Assembly: GCA_032988165.1 (NCBI GenBank)
Contig: JANTQF010000407.1
Span: 1-29,502, forward strand
From: Emmonsiellopsis sp. PD_33
Taxonomy: Eukaryota > Ascomycota > Eurotiomycetes > Onygenales > Ajellomycetaceae
DNA length: 29,502 nucleotides
Reading direction: 5' to 3'
Shown here: positions 20,009 through 29,502 of the stretch, piece after piece
Layout: each line of letters starts with the position of its first letter
Numbering within the stretch: position 1 is the stretch's first letter
The notes under the pieces: model-generated
Databases searched by the model: none
What the model was told of the DNA's origin: nothing
Seen by the model: the letters and a program-made list of their open reading frames with translations, nothing else
Made by a program: the position numbers and the translations under genes

Positions 20009-20728
20009 GCTTGGGTTCTATCCGATATCATTCCATTTCATTCATCTTGATATGAAGACCGCTTGTTATTTTATACTCTTTTTCAGCTCATTTTTTCTCT
20101 CAGTGTTGCTGGTAGCAGCTAAATTTGCGGTGCATTTTATTTACCCCTTTGGTTTCAAGCTGCAAAATTCACTCGATCCAGTCCCGTTTTCGTTTCCTTG
20201 CTTGGCTGCTCCCTTGTTCCCCATGCAGACTTCTCACCATCAGCGCTGCTTAACGTGTTCCCAGATTTCTCCCAGTTAGGTATGAACTAGGTACTTTTTA
20301 GACTGAGAATACAACAAAATGCATGCATTCTCGATGATATACAAAGCCCTACATGGTTGCGTAGACGAAGTAGAGACAACACCAGGAGTGGGAGAGCAAG
20401 CGAACACAGGAGCAGACTATAAAAAAGCATCTTGTTGAGAGAAGGGCAGGGAGAAGTTATAAACTAGGGCGCCATGATGATACATATTGATATCGAGGGG
20501 AACAGAGAAAAGAACAAAAGAAAAGCCACAGTGCGGTGGTGTCAGAGTATGCCATACGCACACCAATATGCAGATGGCAGCAAAACACGACGAAACGGAT
20601 TTCCTCGCCAATCCGACCCGCCAAGCCAGCAAACAGAACTCAACTGGTTAAAAAGAAAGAAAGACAGACAGACAGACAGATCAACCCGGACTCCATATGC
20701 GATTTCAAAATACGATCCACCGTCGATT
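20009..20728. other. Intergenic between convergent genes
   Basis: Convergent 3' spacer of the RRM-like gene (+) and Pam17 (-). It is AT-rich, with a (GACA)4 microsatellite at 20663-20680 close to the Pam17 stop. The plus-strand frame at 20052-20279 starts with a hydrophobic stretch but lies in the 3' UTR and has no other support. Confidence 0.5.
20663..20680 (+). repeat. (GACA)n microsatellite
   Basis: Four and a half GACA units following a GAAA-type purine run, in the 3' UTR of Pam17. Confidence 0.85.
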
Positions 20729-21650
20729 TTAAATGAAGCTTCTCCGTTTCCTGTTAAAGGCGCGCTGGTCCTTTAGCCACTGGCGGTAGCCCTGGATGCT
20801 GCCGATCTTCTCGCCGTAGTAGTCGGGGACGGGGTTGGAGTAGGAGTTGACAGAGGGGTCGACGCGGAAGCGCTTTATTCTGCTGTAGAATTCTTTTTCC
20901 TTCTGTGTTGTGGGGACGGTGGTCAGTTTGCACACGGAAGGGGGAAGGGTCTTGGATGAGGATAGGAGAGGCAGGGATAGCACAGATAACGAGAAGGGAA
21001 CATACGATTGCAAAAGACTCCTTATGTTTCCAGTGCCGGAGATTCCACATCGCGCTGCCCACCACAGGCCCAAGCAGCCATCCCAACGCCGCACAAGCCG
21101 CTGTCCCCAACCCAAGCGTAATCAGCGGGTCCAGTCCTAGCATCTGTGCAATTGTCGCATCTAGATTGTGCATCGAGAGCCGCTGCACGCCTCCCATGGT
21201 GAAGCCTACGGAGCCAATAATAGACGTGATGAGCGAAAATCTGCGGCGGGAACGGCGGAGACGGAAAAACGAGTTCCAATCCAGCTGGACGTTTTGGCTA
21301 GGAGAGGAGCCGGCTTGTGTTGAAGCTTCACGGAGAGAAGAGGGAGCGGTGCGGAGGGCGGTGGCGGGGATGAGGGCGGAGGTGGTGCGGGTGGCTTGTG
21401 CGGAGCAGGGCGTCGTCGAGGAGGCCAAGGGTTGGATTTTGAAGTGAGATTGGCTGGCGCGCGTGGTGCTTGCGTGACGTTTCTGCTGGAACCGTTGGTA
21501 TTTGCATTGCTGGTGCACGGCGGGGAGCGATGGGCTGGGATTCGGGGTGTTGGCGGAGCTGGAGAAGACGAATGGGCTCAGGCCGCAGGAGATTCCCCGG
21601 CTGCCCAGGATCGCGGAGCGGAGGGGGGTGTTCATGACTGTGAGATGCAT
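20729..21650 (-). CDS. PAM17: Pam17, presequence translocase-associated motor subunit
   Basis: Two exons (21006-21650, 20729-20902) with a 103-nt phase-0 intron give 272 residues; a second in-frame ATG at 21635 would give 267. Pam17 sits in the mitochondrial inner membrane and helps organise the Tim23-linked import motor (Pam16/Pam18, Hsp70). The first ~115 residues are Ser/Ala/Arg/Gln-rich and acid-poor, as expected of a presequence. Then come the hallmark blocks: LDWNSFFRLRRSRRRFSLIT, the first membrane segment (IIGSVGFTMGG), LDPLITLGLGTAACAALGWL and LLGPVVGSAMWNL (second segment), and in exon 2 KEKEFYSRIKRFRVDPSVNS, NPVPDYYGEKIGSI and QWLKDQRAFNRKRRS. A read-through frame without the intron loses these blocks. 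The identification is firm. Confidence 0.95.
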
Positions 21651-22156
21651 GGTGCAATTGTATGCAATGGTCTCGCGTCCTGTGTTGCCCAAGTGTGGTG
21701 ATGTTGTTTCTATCGAAGGTTGGAGTCGTTCTTGGGCAGACGTTGAGCTTTTGGATATCTGATTACATAAGCGAGCCAGTACCGCCAGAGGCACATCGTC
21801 AAGGACCGTTCAGTTCGTGGAATAGGTTAATTTCTATAACTACTGTTGCCTTTTGTTGTTTTAGTCTATCACAAAGCCTAGCCGTCATGGGATGATCTTT
21901 CGCGCCGCTATTCTGGCAGAACAGGCATCCAGGGGCAAGAAAGAGTACTATGAAGCACGGAGCTCGCGTTGTCTAAAGTGTTCGATAGATTCGATCTAGC
22001 TGAGCAAGTCTATCCTCCCCATAATGCAAAATAGTACGAAGTTTCGAAGTTCCCCGAGATTTCCTCCACACAACAATCCCAATTAGCACCACTCCCTGAC
22101 ACTGAATCCGATGTTGCCTGCTTCGAGTTGGTTAGAGGTCGAGTTCGGACGGATTT
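21651..22156 (-). promoter_or_regulatory. Spacer holding the Pam17 promoter
   Basis: Gap between two minus-strand genes: 3' UTR of the AIG1-like gene and promoter plus leader of Pam17. No distinct element is seen. Confidence 0.45.
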
Positions 22157-23337
22157 TTAATATCGTTTCACTGCACCTGGCCGTGTGCCGAAGGTAGGAT
22201 GGACAAATCCATTCATGCGCCCGTACAAGTACTTCAGTAAGACGGTATTCGTAGCCATCAAGACAGCACTGAACAAGAAAAGAACGATTCGCCAGCCGGT
22301 GCTGAGCTTTCCAAAAATCGGATACGGGTACCTGCAGGATACACGTCAGCCCAACTGAGAGTTGAATACAATGTAGACATATGTACCATCCGTTATATTC
22401 GTAGCATTTCTCAACCCAGAACCAGTAGCCACAGGCAATGGCAGTGGATAGCCCCATGGACCGTAAAGCTCCAATGGACCACGGGGGTGATAAATAGAGG
22501 AGATCAACGGCCAATATTATGGCCGGAATGGCGTGAAAATTAATATCTAACAGAAAGATTTTAGTAACACATCTCAGTGGTATATCACAGCAAAAAGGCA
22601 AAACCACTCACCCGCTTTTAACGGCAGCTCTACCCAGTCTGGTTTGACAAGGCGCGTATCGATCTGCGAGGCAATATTAGAGACAAAATGTCATAATTCA
22701 AGAGTAAAGCCAACACACAATCCTTAAGCCCCAGTAGAGAATACTGATTAGCACCTCCATCGGGGCACTGCACACCAACAAGGTGTTCTTGATGATGAAC
22801 AGGCGGGAGGACATGAATATATCAGCAGCCAGGCCGACTAGGCAGGTCAGAGTCGACAGAGAGAGGCCGATGATGGTCAGATATTGGAAATGCCAGCCAT
22901 AAGCCTCATTTCTACGTATTGTTAGCGCAAATGACAAGCAGTAAGGCAACTGTAGGTTCCTGGGGCTTCGTATACGCACGCTAGATGCGGATGATCTATC
23001 AAGCTGTAAAACTGGTGAGTTTGCTGGGAATATGCTCGGGATTTTAAGGCTCCTGAAGGGAGCAGAGGGTTCATAGCAAACTTCCATACGAACAACTTAC
23101 TATTTAAACGACAGCGCAAAGCTCGAGAGAGCAGCCAACTAAAGACAACACATAACAGAGTCAATACGTTGCTCGGCTGCAATATAGGCATGCAGCTGGA
23201 AACTAAGAGGGCCAACTATTATGAAAAACATCACTGACATGGACGATGGCAGATATACCGCGCGACGGGGAGTGTAGTCGCTGGAGAGGGTGTTTTGCTA
23301 TAAATAGAGACGAGAGAGGGAGCGCAGCGGTCCTCAT
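22157..23337 (-). CDS. FAR-17a/AIG1-like integral membrane protein
   Basis: Seven exons (23239-23337, 23101-23138, 22980-23003, 22719-22911, 22612-22663, 22387-22546, 22157-22331) close in frame to 246 residues; every join rebuilds family-like sequence. The family (AIG1/ADTRP in animals) comprises multi-pass membrane threonine hydrolases; the animal members cleave fatty-acid esters of hydroxy fatty acids. Visible marks: HPLQRLHSPSRGISAIVH, YGWHFQYLTIIGLSLSTL (the Thr in YLT fits the catalytic Thr), FIIKNTLLVCSAPMEVLIS, DINFHAIPAIILAVDLLYLS (His fits the catalytic His), NGWYPYPIFG and a final membrane helix. About six helices, as usual. Exons 2 and 3 are only 38 and 24 nt, and exons 1-3 are the least certain part. 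Substrate in fungi is unknown. Confidence 0.83.
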
Positions 23338-23671
23338 CTCGACGGAGATCAAAGGAGGATTGACGAGACAGGAGAGATGATTAGAGGATGTTTGATGTAT
23401 TGGTTTTCTCTTTGTTTCTTGCCGTCTACAGATGATATGTTTTTGAAGATGATACACGGCGAAACAACGAGGATGCCGGTAGATGACGGATGTCAAGATG
23501 ACAAAAATAACCAGCCAATGCAAGGGGACCTCCGAAGGATTTCCGAACTGCAGAACTTCTAAGCAGCGGATTAATAAAAATAAATCGCCCTCGGAAACCA
23601 TGGGATTGAAAATGCTTAATTATTTCTATTTGGGCGTTATGTTATCCTCTATGGTATTTGAGAAGTTCCTG
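23338..23671 (-). promoter_or_regulatory. Short spacer with AIG1-like promoter
   Basis: The 334-bp gap between two minus-strand genes holds the esterase 3' UTR and the AIG1-like promoter. No clear element is seen. Confidence 0.4.
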
Positions 23672-24478
23672 TTACCCTATTCCAGGCCAAGTAGCATTCA
23701 AAAACCTTACAATGGTGTCAAATCCTTCTGGTTCCTTTACCCAGTGCCCTTCATTCTCAGCTCCTGAATACTCCACCCAATCCACGTGCATCCCTATCTT
23801 GGTCAGACATCGACAAGCATGCCGACCTAGTTCCACATCAATCCAAGCATCATCAGTTCCATGCAGCAAGAGTACGGGTGTTGAGACCATCGTTTCAGTT
23901 TCTGCTTTGCTGGCTTGAGGCTCTTTGCAGCCGATGATATCAAGAAGAAGGTTTGATGTATCTCCAGGCGACTGCAAACTTTCTATCTTGTTCGTGAATG
24001 GAAGCCACCCGCACATTCCAATAAATCCGCCAATCTTGCCTTTATTAACCCTTCCTGGTGAGCAGAGCAATGCCCACAGAGCTGTTGCCATGCCCTGGCT
24101 TATGCCACCAAGAACAACTCTTTCAGATCTTCCACCAAGAAGGTCAATCTCCCCTCTCAAAACATCCAGAATATACAGTGTAGATTCTTGAAGGCCATCC
24201 ACTTGAACCTCTTGCTTTTCACAAGGACTTGACAGAGAATAGATGTCAAACCAAGCGGTTAAGTCCTCCCTGAAAACCGAACTCCACCAATCCTGGGAGG
24301 TAGGAAACACCCAGCGACAGCCAGGAAAATGAGTGGCAAGACTTTTGCCCTCAGAAGACATGGAGTCCATAAGCTCTTCAGCGAGTTCATCTCCGTCACT
24401 TGAACGTCCGTGCAATAGGATAATAGTATGCGTGTGGTGGGCTGTGGCGTTGATAATATGCGGCGCTGGAAACCCCAT
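23672..24478 (-). CDS. Phospholipase/carboxylesterase (acyl-protein thioesterase-like)
   Basis: Intron-free frame of 268 residues. It belongs to the abhydrolase_2 family, whose members remove acyl chains from lysophospholipids or S-palmitoylated proteins. Marks: HTHTIILLHGRSSDGDELAE (oxyanion loop), FPTSQDWWSSVFREDLTAWF, nucleophile elbow VVLGGISQGMATAL (Ser127), GFIGMCGWLPF, Asp210 in LLHGTDDAWIDVELGR and His245 in ENEGHWVKEP, an intact triad. The protein is slightly longer than yeast-type APT1 (about 230 residues) and lacks a signal peptide, so it is cytosolic. Fungal genomes carry several such paralogues. The start is supported by the family-typical PAPHII...HTHT beginning. It diverges from the Zn2Cys6 regulator gene. 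Confidence 0.92.
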   Translation of the reverse strand: MGFPAPHIINATAHHTHTIILLHGRSSDGDELAEELMDSMSSEGKSLATHFPGCRWVFPTSQDWWSSVFREDLTAWFDIYSLSSPCEKQEVQVDGLQESTLYILDVLRGEIDLLGGRSERVVLGGISQGMATALWALLCSPGRVNKGKIGGFIGMCGWLPFTNKIESLQSPGDTSNLLLDIIGCKEPQASKAETETMVSTPVLLLHGTDDAWIDVELGRHACRCLTKIGMHVDWVEYSGAENEGHWVKEPEGFDTIVRFLNATWPGIG

Positions 24479-25038
24479 TGCTTCAGGGTTCTTGACGGCC
24501 GACAGAAGGCGGCAGATCGGGATGGCAAGTGGTGGATAGAAGAAGCTGGGTTGCTCGTTAAAAGCGCTTCAGAAGTAAAAGCGCATAGAGCAGCAGTGTT
24601 TGGTGGTGTCCGGACTAATATTTCTCCCGCCTCCGATGGTCCCTCAAATCCGACATCGTCATCCAAACTCCAGATCACCCCTCGTCTTCCCTCTGATGAG
24701 AGGTCACGGTGTTTCCTGAATATCCTGTTTATATACAGTGTATATATGAATCCATTATTTTCCTCCTCGCGGCTGGGAATTTGCGTCATTCCGCCTTGCT
24801 GTCTAACCAGTACACTGCGTGTCCAACCGCGTCAATTGCCATCTGCGCATCTCTAGATGAAGGCGTTGTCGATAATCTTTCCAACAGGCGGTTCCCAACG
24901 TTCAGGGGCCTCTGCAACGAGGCCCGCTTAAACCGGAGCATATCCTCGAGCATATCCTCAGCTACTACATTTAGATCATGCCATTGAATTTCCCGTCGTG
25001 TTTTCTTGCTCCATCCGAGCCCCTGTTGGATCCGCAAG
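24479..25038. promoter_or_regulatory. Divergent promoter region, esterase (-) / Zn2Cys6 regulator (+)
   Basis: The esterase and the regulator point away from each other, so this 560-bp region should drive both. A protein-like minus-strand frame occupies 24786-24953 and is listed separately with low confidence. Confidence 0.45.
24786..24953 (-). CDS. Possible small ORF of unknown function (55 aa) in the divergent promoter
   Basis: From the ATG at 24953 a 55-codon frame runs to TGA at 24786; the open frame itself extends to 25121 across the regulator start. Its composition looks coding, with charged and aliphatic residues alternating (LRFKRASLQRPLNVGNRLLE, DAQMAIDAVGHAVYWLD), unlike the other frames of this region. 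The first two Met codons lie in a 12-base direct repeat (GAGGATATGCTC twice). I recognise no family. It may be a real small gene, an exon remnant, or a chance frame within the leader of the esterase gene; chance remains quite possible. Confidence 0.22.
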   Translation of the reverse strand: MLEDMLRFKRASLQRPLNVGNRLLERLSTTPSSRDAQMAIDAVGHAVYWLDSKAE

Positions 25039-27723
25039 ATGCCGCGCCCAAAGAAGGACGGTGCTCCTGAACCCAAGCGAAGAAGTCGAAACGGCTGTTG
25101 GTATGTGTTTGAATTCCCCAAGGCAGCCCCAGGCCATCAACTAATCGATTTAAAGGCCGTGCAAAGCTCGGAAAGTTAAATGGTGCGTTTGCGTTCAACG
25201 AATGATTTCGATATGAGGCTGACCCCCAATAGTGGCGAGGAAAAGCCCTTTTGTCTCAATTGCCATCGCCAGGGGGAAACATGCGATTATAGTATCAGGC
25301 TTCACTGGGAAGGCAGAGTGAAAAGGAGATCTGCAAGTATTACTACGGGCTATGGAGGAGATGCAGTATCTTCGATGTTTACCTTTGCTAGCGACCGCCA
25401 GCATCAAAATTCTCCCTCCGTTGGTCCCGCTGTCCCTTCGCGATCTGGCGTCAGTGGGCCACATTTAACCCCAAATGACTCGCAGTTGGATCCAATCGCG
25501 TTTTCAAAGAACGAAGCACAGACTCAGATTCGTCAGCAACCACCATCACCAGGACCTTCTCTACAGAACACTGAACAGTCAAATCCCGCTTCGCCCTTTT
25601 CACCAGGGGAGGATTGGACACCGCGGCGGGCGCTAGGGGCATTTCCGCCGCCCACGGAGGGCTTGGTTAAGAAACAGCCGCATCACGTCCTGCAGACTTC
25701 TCCCAGTGATGTGGACCATTTCGGTCAAAGATCCATACCTGTCCAGCCAAACTCCTTTTCGTACCCATCACCGTCGGATTCATCTATAACAAGCCCTCCT
25801 ACAACCTCTCCTCTAAATTTCAGCCCTGGCTCTTACCCCCAACCTCTCTCCTATCTACGGCAAACAAACTCTTCTCAACCTCCTAATCAAGTGAATGACA
25901 TGGAAGCTCTATCCGATCATCCTGTCAAGAGAAGGAAGTCGAACCCCTATCATTCGGGAGCTAAGACGACATCTTGTATTCCCTTAAACGAACGCAATAA
26001 CAACCGTCGTTTCTCTCTGGAAGCTAGCTTACGCCATTCTATCCCGGTTTCTTCCTCGAAAAGTTCTTCAGACGGCGCAGCTGCCATTTCACCAGATTAC
26101 CAGCGCGTTTCCGTGACTTCGTTGCTATCCAGGTCGACTGCAACGGCAAGCAGCGAGGATGGACTCTCTCGTTATGCAACTAATATTTCTATGGCATATC
26201 CGTCGGACGATTCGATAAATTATGGGATCGATTGTGGCAATCCCGACTTGGATTTGAACAGAAACAACGACTCAATTGCGATGGAGCATAGGTCATCGCT
26301 GGATCGGCTTAACCCGCCGTGGAACAATGATTCTGGCGCAAACACTCCAGATTCCGATACGGATAACCAGAGAAAGCTGGTGACAGCCTTCTCCAAAGGC
26401 GGTTACTACTCACGTCCCGTTTCCGTAAATATCCCACGGTACCTGACGCCCCTGCCCTCAACCCTCCTGCAAAATCCCATAAACCTTCTCTATTTCCACC
26501 ATTTTATCAACCACACGGGGAGGATCTTAGTACCACATGCCTGTCCACGAAACCCTTTTATATGTGTCCTACCAGCAAGTGAGTTGCCCGCATCAAGGCT
26601 ACCCTACATCTACTAACAGCTTTCTAGTGGCCGTCGAGGACACGAACTTATTGAATCTTCTGTTAGCTTACTCTGCCAGCCATCGTGCACGTCTTCTAGG
26701 CCATGCGGAACCTTCAAATCGGATTGCGCACTGGGCACGACATGTGTTCCCCACTCTTCGACACGCATTGGACGACCCTCAGGAGAAGGCGTCTGACACG
26801 AGCCTGGCAACGGCAATCATGCTCGTATCGCTCAAGATTATCTGCCCAAGCACCTTCGAGGTTCCAATTCCATGGCAGGCGCATTTGCAATTAGCTCGCG
26901 AACTTTTCATTTCCCGCAAATCGACGCCCCAAGGCTCACAGGTCAACGCCGTGAACAGTTTCCTCGGCCGATGGCTCGGATACCTGGATATCCTGGGTAG
27001 TCTTTCTTGTCAACAAACCGAGCCAGCGTTATATGGGGGTAGATATTGGATCACAGACGGAGTTGAGGATGGGGACCAGGAGTTCGAAATAGACTGCCTT
27101 TCCGGCTTCACGCCGATCTGCGGCTCACTTCTCGCTCGATTATCTGAATTAACACACACGTGTGACCAGGAACGGATGGGTGCGGAGTACCGTCTTTCTA
27201 AATGGCAGCCGTCGTCGGAGACTCTCGTCAAAGCGGAGCAACTGCTGCAAGACATGAACAACACGCGGACCCAAGGCTACAAATACTGCACTCACCACAG
27301 TGCTGAAGACTCGAAAGAGATGGCGGCCACGGACGAAGCTTATCAGCTGGCTGGGATAATTCATCTGTACCGACGGGTTCTAGGAAAGCCTGCCTCAGAC
27401 CCAGCGGTGCAAGAAGCCGTTACCAGCCTGATACAGACAGTAAACCAAGTTAGCCGTGGCGGCACAGCAGAAGTATGTATTTTGTTTCCGCTGTTTACGG
27501 CGGGATGTGAGACGCAGGACTTGGTGCAGCGGCAGGAAATCAGGGATAGGGTGAAGCAGTTTGAGGGGGTTGGGATGAAGCAGGTGAGACTACTCCCTGC
27601 ACTACTAATATTGCTTGGCTAACAATTGTATGACAGATTTTAAAAGCGCGCAAGCTCATGCAGCGTGTATGGGAGGAGAACCGGCCGTGGACAGAACTTG
27701 CCAACGGCGAGTTTTTGGGATGA
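25039..27723 (+). CDS. Zn2Cys6 transcription factor with Fungal_trans_2 domain
   Basis: Five exons (25039-25100, 25156-25182, 25233-26578, 26628-27583, 27637-27723) give 825 residues; introns are 49-55 nt. The binuclear zinc cluster is assembled only after two introns are removed: C20-x2-C23-x6-C30-x6-C37-x2-C40-x6-C47 (NGCWPCKARKVKC, then PFCLNCHRQGETC), preceded by a basic PKRRSRNG. Exon 2 is a 27-nt microexon coding PCKARKVK. Residues about 60-430 are a Ser/Pro/Asn-rich linker with a basic VKRRKSNPYH patch. From about residue 450 the Fungal_trans_2 domain follows (NLLYFHHFINHTGRILV, then LPAMAVEDTNLLNLLLAYSA across intron 3). The last exon supplies ILKARKLMQRVWEENRPWTE. It is a nuclear DNA-binding regulator; its targets are unknown, though nearby genes are candidates by position only. 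Confidence 0.93.
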
Positions 27724-29179
27724 TTCCTGACTGAGAGAGGTTCACATCCGAAACCGTTATATTGCGGCTATTTCCATGCCGGCATTATTCCCACGCGTAA
27801 TACCCTCCCGCACTACACATATAAGCTGAAATCCAGCCTCTCAACGTCCTAAACTCCGGCAAGCCAACAACGGCCATACACATACAGTATCATCCCCCAG
27901 CGCAAAATCTTTCCAAACGAACCAAACATCACCACGCAATTACTCACCAACACCTCTTACCCCCTCTCGCCATGGGAGGCTAGTTATTCTTACTTACCCT
28001 TACAATCTTCTCGCCACCCCGCCTCCACCCCCGCGTCCCGGCCCTGCACCATCTCGATTTGCCCACCCTACATAGACCGCGTATAGAATTACTCGCTATA
28101 CCGCCCACCAGAACCACAGCCGACTCCTATAGGAGAAAATGGAGGAATAGAACATAACATAATAATAATCCATCCATAAATGCATGCATACATACATAAT
28201 ATAATACAAACCCGGCAATTCAGCCGGCGCAGACGAGCAACAACCAAGATAGATAGGTAGAGAGATAAGCCAGTCAGCAGTGCATAAGTAGCTACTATTA
28301 TCCGGACGTGGTTGATTAATCGCGTTGTATTGAATTGCATTACATTGCATTGTCTGTGTAGTTATCTATCTGCATAGATGCGTAGATGCATACATACATA
28401 CGTAGACTCGTCGCCTCACACGGCGTGGCGTGGCATGGGGGTTAGATAGATGCAGTTCGTAAGGGTTAGAAGACGAGGAAATATATAAAAGTCCGTGCGG
28501 TCTAGGACTCGTGGGCTTGGTTAAGTTAGGTTATAGGGTGTATACACAGACAGACAGAGAGAGAGACGGTCACAAATACGAAGAAAGTTATGAAAAGGTA
28601 ACTATTAAAAGGTATTATGGAGAAGAGGAGAGGAGAAGAGAAAAGAGACCTAACGCCTGCCCTGACACACACATACACATAGACGTACCGTCGAATCAAA
28701 GGGAAATGAAACAGAGCGAACTAGATATGTGTACGAAATGGCAAACGCCAAATGAAATAGCCAGGCAGACAAAAAGCAGAATCCCACCCATACATACATA
28801 CATACATCCAAAAGTATCAGCCCAAACAGATCCCCGAAGACACGCATGGGGGATAAATAATGAATAACGAAAAGGATAGGGCCCGGGGACAAGACGGGGT
28901 GAGCATCGCATCGCGGAGTCTCATTGCATTGAGTCGAGTCGAGTCGCAGAGGGAAGGAAGGGGAAGCGCACAGCAACCAACCCATCCAGGTCATTCTCGA
29001 TCGCCTCCGGACATTTCAACAGACATCAGGGGTACCTCCTCATTTACATACCCATGGCAGCAATCCCTCCACTCCGCTCCGCCCCAATGATCCCCCATAT
29101 TAATAACAATCATATCCAACCAACCAACCCCCCTCGCTGGCTACCTACCGCCTCGCACCCACCCTGACCGTCCACCCCT
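27724..29179. other. Long repeat-rich spacer between convergent genes
   Basis: After the regulator stop comes 1.4 kb without a supported gene. It holds CATA/TACA microsatellites (28185-28200, 28388-28402, 28789-28807), a CAGACAGACAGAGAGAGAGAC stretch near 28549 and a GTCGAGTCGAGTCG repeat near 28932. The plus frame at 28511-28867 is built from these repeats and purine runs and is not protein-like. The region should hold both 3' UTRs. Confidence 0.55.
28789..28807 (+). repeat. (CATA)n microsatellite
   Basis: Four and a half uninterrupted CATA units. Shorter arrays of the same unit lie at 28185-28200 and 28388-28402 in the same spacer. Confidence 0.9.
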
Positions 29180-29352
29180 CTATCCCTCCCTCTGCCTCCT
29201 CGACAACACCTTCTGCAACGGCGTAAGATTTGCATCCCCATTCCAATCACTCTTGACACCCTTTTCCACATCCTCCTCACCGGCACCGGCAGCACCAGCG
29301 ACCTCCCCAACCGCCGTGCCCGTCTCGGGATCATACATATTCGCCGCGCCGC
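29180..29352 (-). CDS. Last exon of an unrecognised gene (partial)
   Basis: On the minus strand a TTTTTAG acceptor at 29353-29355 is followed by 56 codons and a TAG stop at 29180-29182. The peptide is hydrophilic: GAANMYDPETGTAVGEVAG, an acidic Gly/Ala stretch (GAGEEDVEKGVKSDW), and NLTPLQKVLSRRQREG as a basic tail. It reads like the cytosolic or lumenal tail of a longer protein. I do not recognise the family. All frames upstream of the acceptor contain stops up to the window edge, which fits an intron, so the rest of the gene must lie beyond 29502. The exon starts in phase to complete a split codon. Confidence 0.5.
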
Positions 29353-29502
29353 CTAAAAACAACCACAACAACAAGGGAACAACATGTATTTTGAAAGATC
29401 AAAATATCATACTCGGCCAATTTCGAAAGGGCTTCGTTATAGATATTATATATCTAAAAATGGTTTACCTCTCTACATAAACCTATTTATTCAACCGATC
29501 CA
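29353..29502 (-). other. Probable intron of the unrecognised edge gene
   Basis: AT-rich, stops in all three minus-strand frames, ends in a T-rich tract and TAG at the exon boundary. A GTAAAC donor-like site lies near 29467 (minus strand), but the bases beyond it are also stop-rich, so the donor may be outside the window. Confidence 0.4.

Noticed and set aside
20905..21447. 180-codon plus-strand frame antisense to Pam17
   Set aside because: Shadow of the Pam17 exon and intron; it has no recognisable pattern, while the other strand encodes all Pam17 blocks.
20754..21794. 346-codon minus-strand read-through frame over Pam17
   Set aside because: It runs through the 103-nt intron and shifts out of the conserved C-terminal frame; upstream of 21650 it has no ATG.
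28511..28867. 118-codon plus-strand frame in the terminal spacer
   Set aside because: Composition follows the microsatellites and purine runs; no motif, no splice partner.
1..29502. tRNA genes, rRNA, transposons, CRISPR arrays
   Set aside because: No cloverleaf-like T-loop sequence in the spacers, no terminal inverted repeats with transposase, no regularly spaced repeat array was seen by eye; a covariance-model scan would settle the tRNA question.

Overview
The window is nuclear DNA of a filamentous ascomycete (Pezizomycotina; Eurotiomycetes, perhaps Onygenales or Eurotiales, is my best guess, and the species is not identified). The evidence is short GT-AG introns (mostly 49-119 nt) with CTAAC/CTRAY-like branch sites, protein families typical of this group (Zn2Cys6/Fungal_trans_2 regulator, ACS-family MFS transporter, DUF6314, Pam17, Net1/Dnt1-like nucleolar protein, Ire1), and intergenic spacers of 0.3-1.5 kb on both strands. 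I see no tRNA, rRNA, transposon, CRISPR or viral gene.

Layout. 1-310: C-terminal RNase end of the unfolded-protein sensor Ire1 (+, cut by the window edge). 1335-4470: large Net1/Tof2/Dnt1-like nucleolar protein (+, 4 exons). 5680-7031: branched-chain aminotransferase of the fungal TOXF-like type (-, 3 exons). 7589-9013: homoserine-acetyltransferase-family alpha/beta hydrolase (-, 6 exons). 9743-10716: classical short-chain dehydrogenase (+, 3 exons). 11297-12388: free-standing PKS/NRPS-type thioesterase (+, 3 exons). 12886-13371: small secreted protein with 12 cysteines (-, 2 exons). 13919-14626: DUF6314 protein (+, 1 exon). 16009-17961: allantoate/nicotinate-type MFS transporter (+), whose best gene model needs two introns separated by a single-nucleotide exon. 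18561-20008: fungal RRM-like protein (+, 2 exons). 20729-21650: mitochondrial import motor subunit Pam17 (-, 2 exons). 22157-23337: FAR-17a/AIG1-like membrane protein (-, 7 exons, several tiny). 23672-24478: acyl-protein-thioesterase/carboxylesterase-like hydrolase (-, 1 exon). 25039-27723: Zn2Cys6 transcription factor (+, 5 exons). 29180-29352: last exon of an unrecognised gene (-).

How the genes relate. The outer genes (Ire1, nucleolar protein, Pam17, AIG1-like, regulator) look like ordinary housekeeping or broadly conserved genes with no shared pathway. The middle stretch (about 5.7-18 kb) is accessory in flavour: aminotransferase, acyltransferase-fold hydrolase, SDR, stand-alone thioesterase, small secreted Cys-rich protein and anion transporter lie together without any PKS or NRPS. 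Whether they form a small metabolic cluster, a remnant of one, or only chance neighbours cannot be decided from this window. The most unusual structural observation is the 1-nt exon (or twin-intron arrangement) in the transporter. All exon models were made by eye from splice signals, frame closure and family-typical protein sequence.
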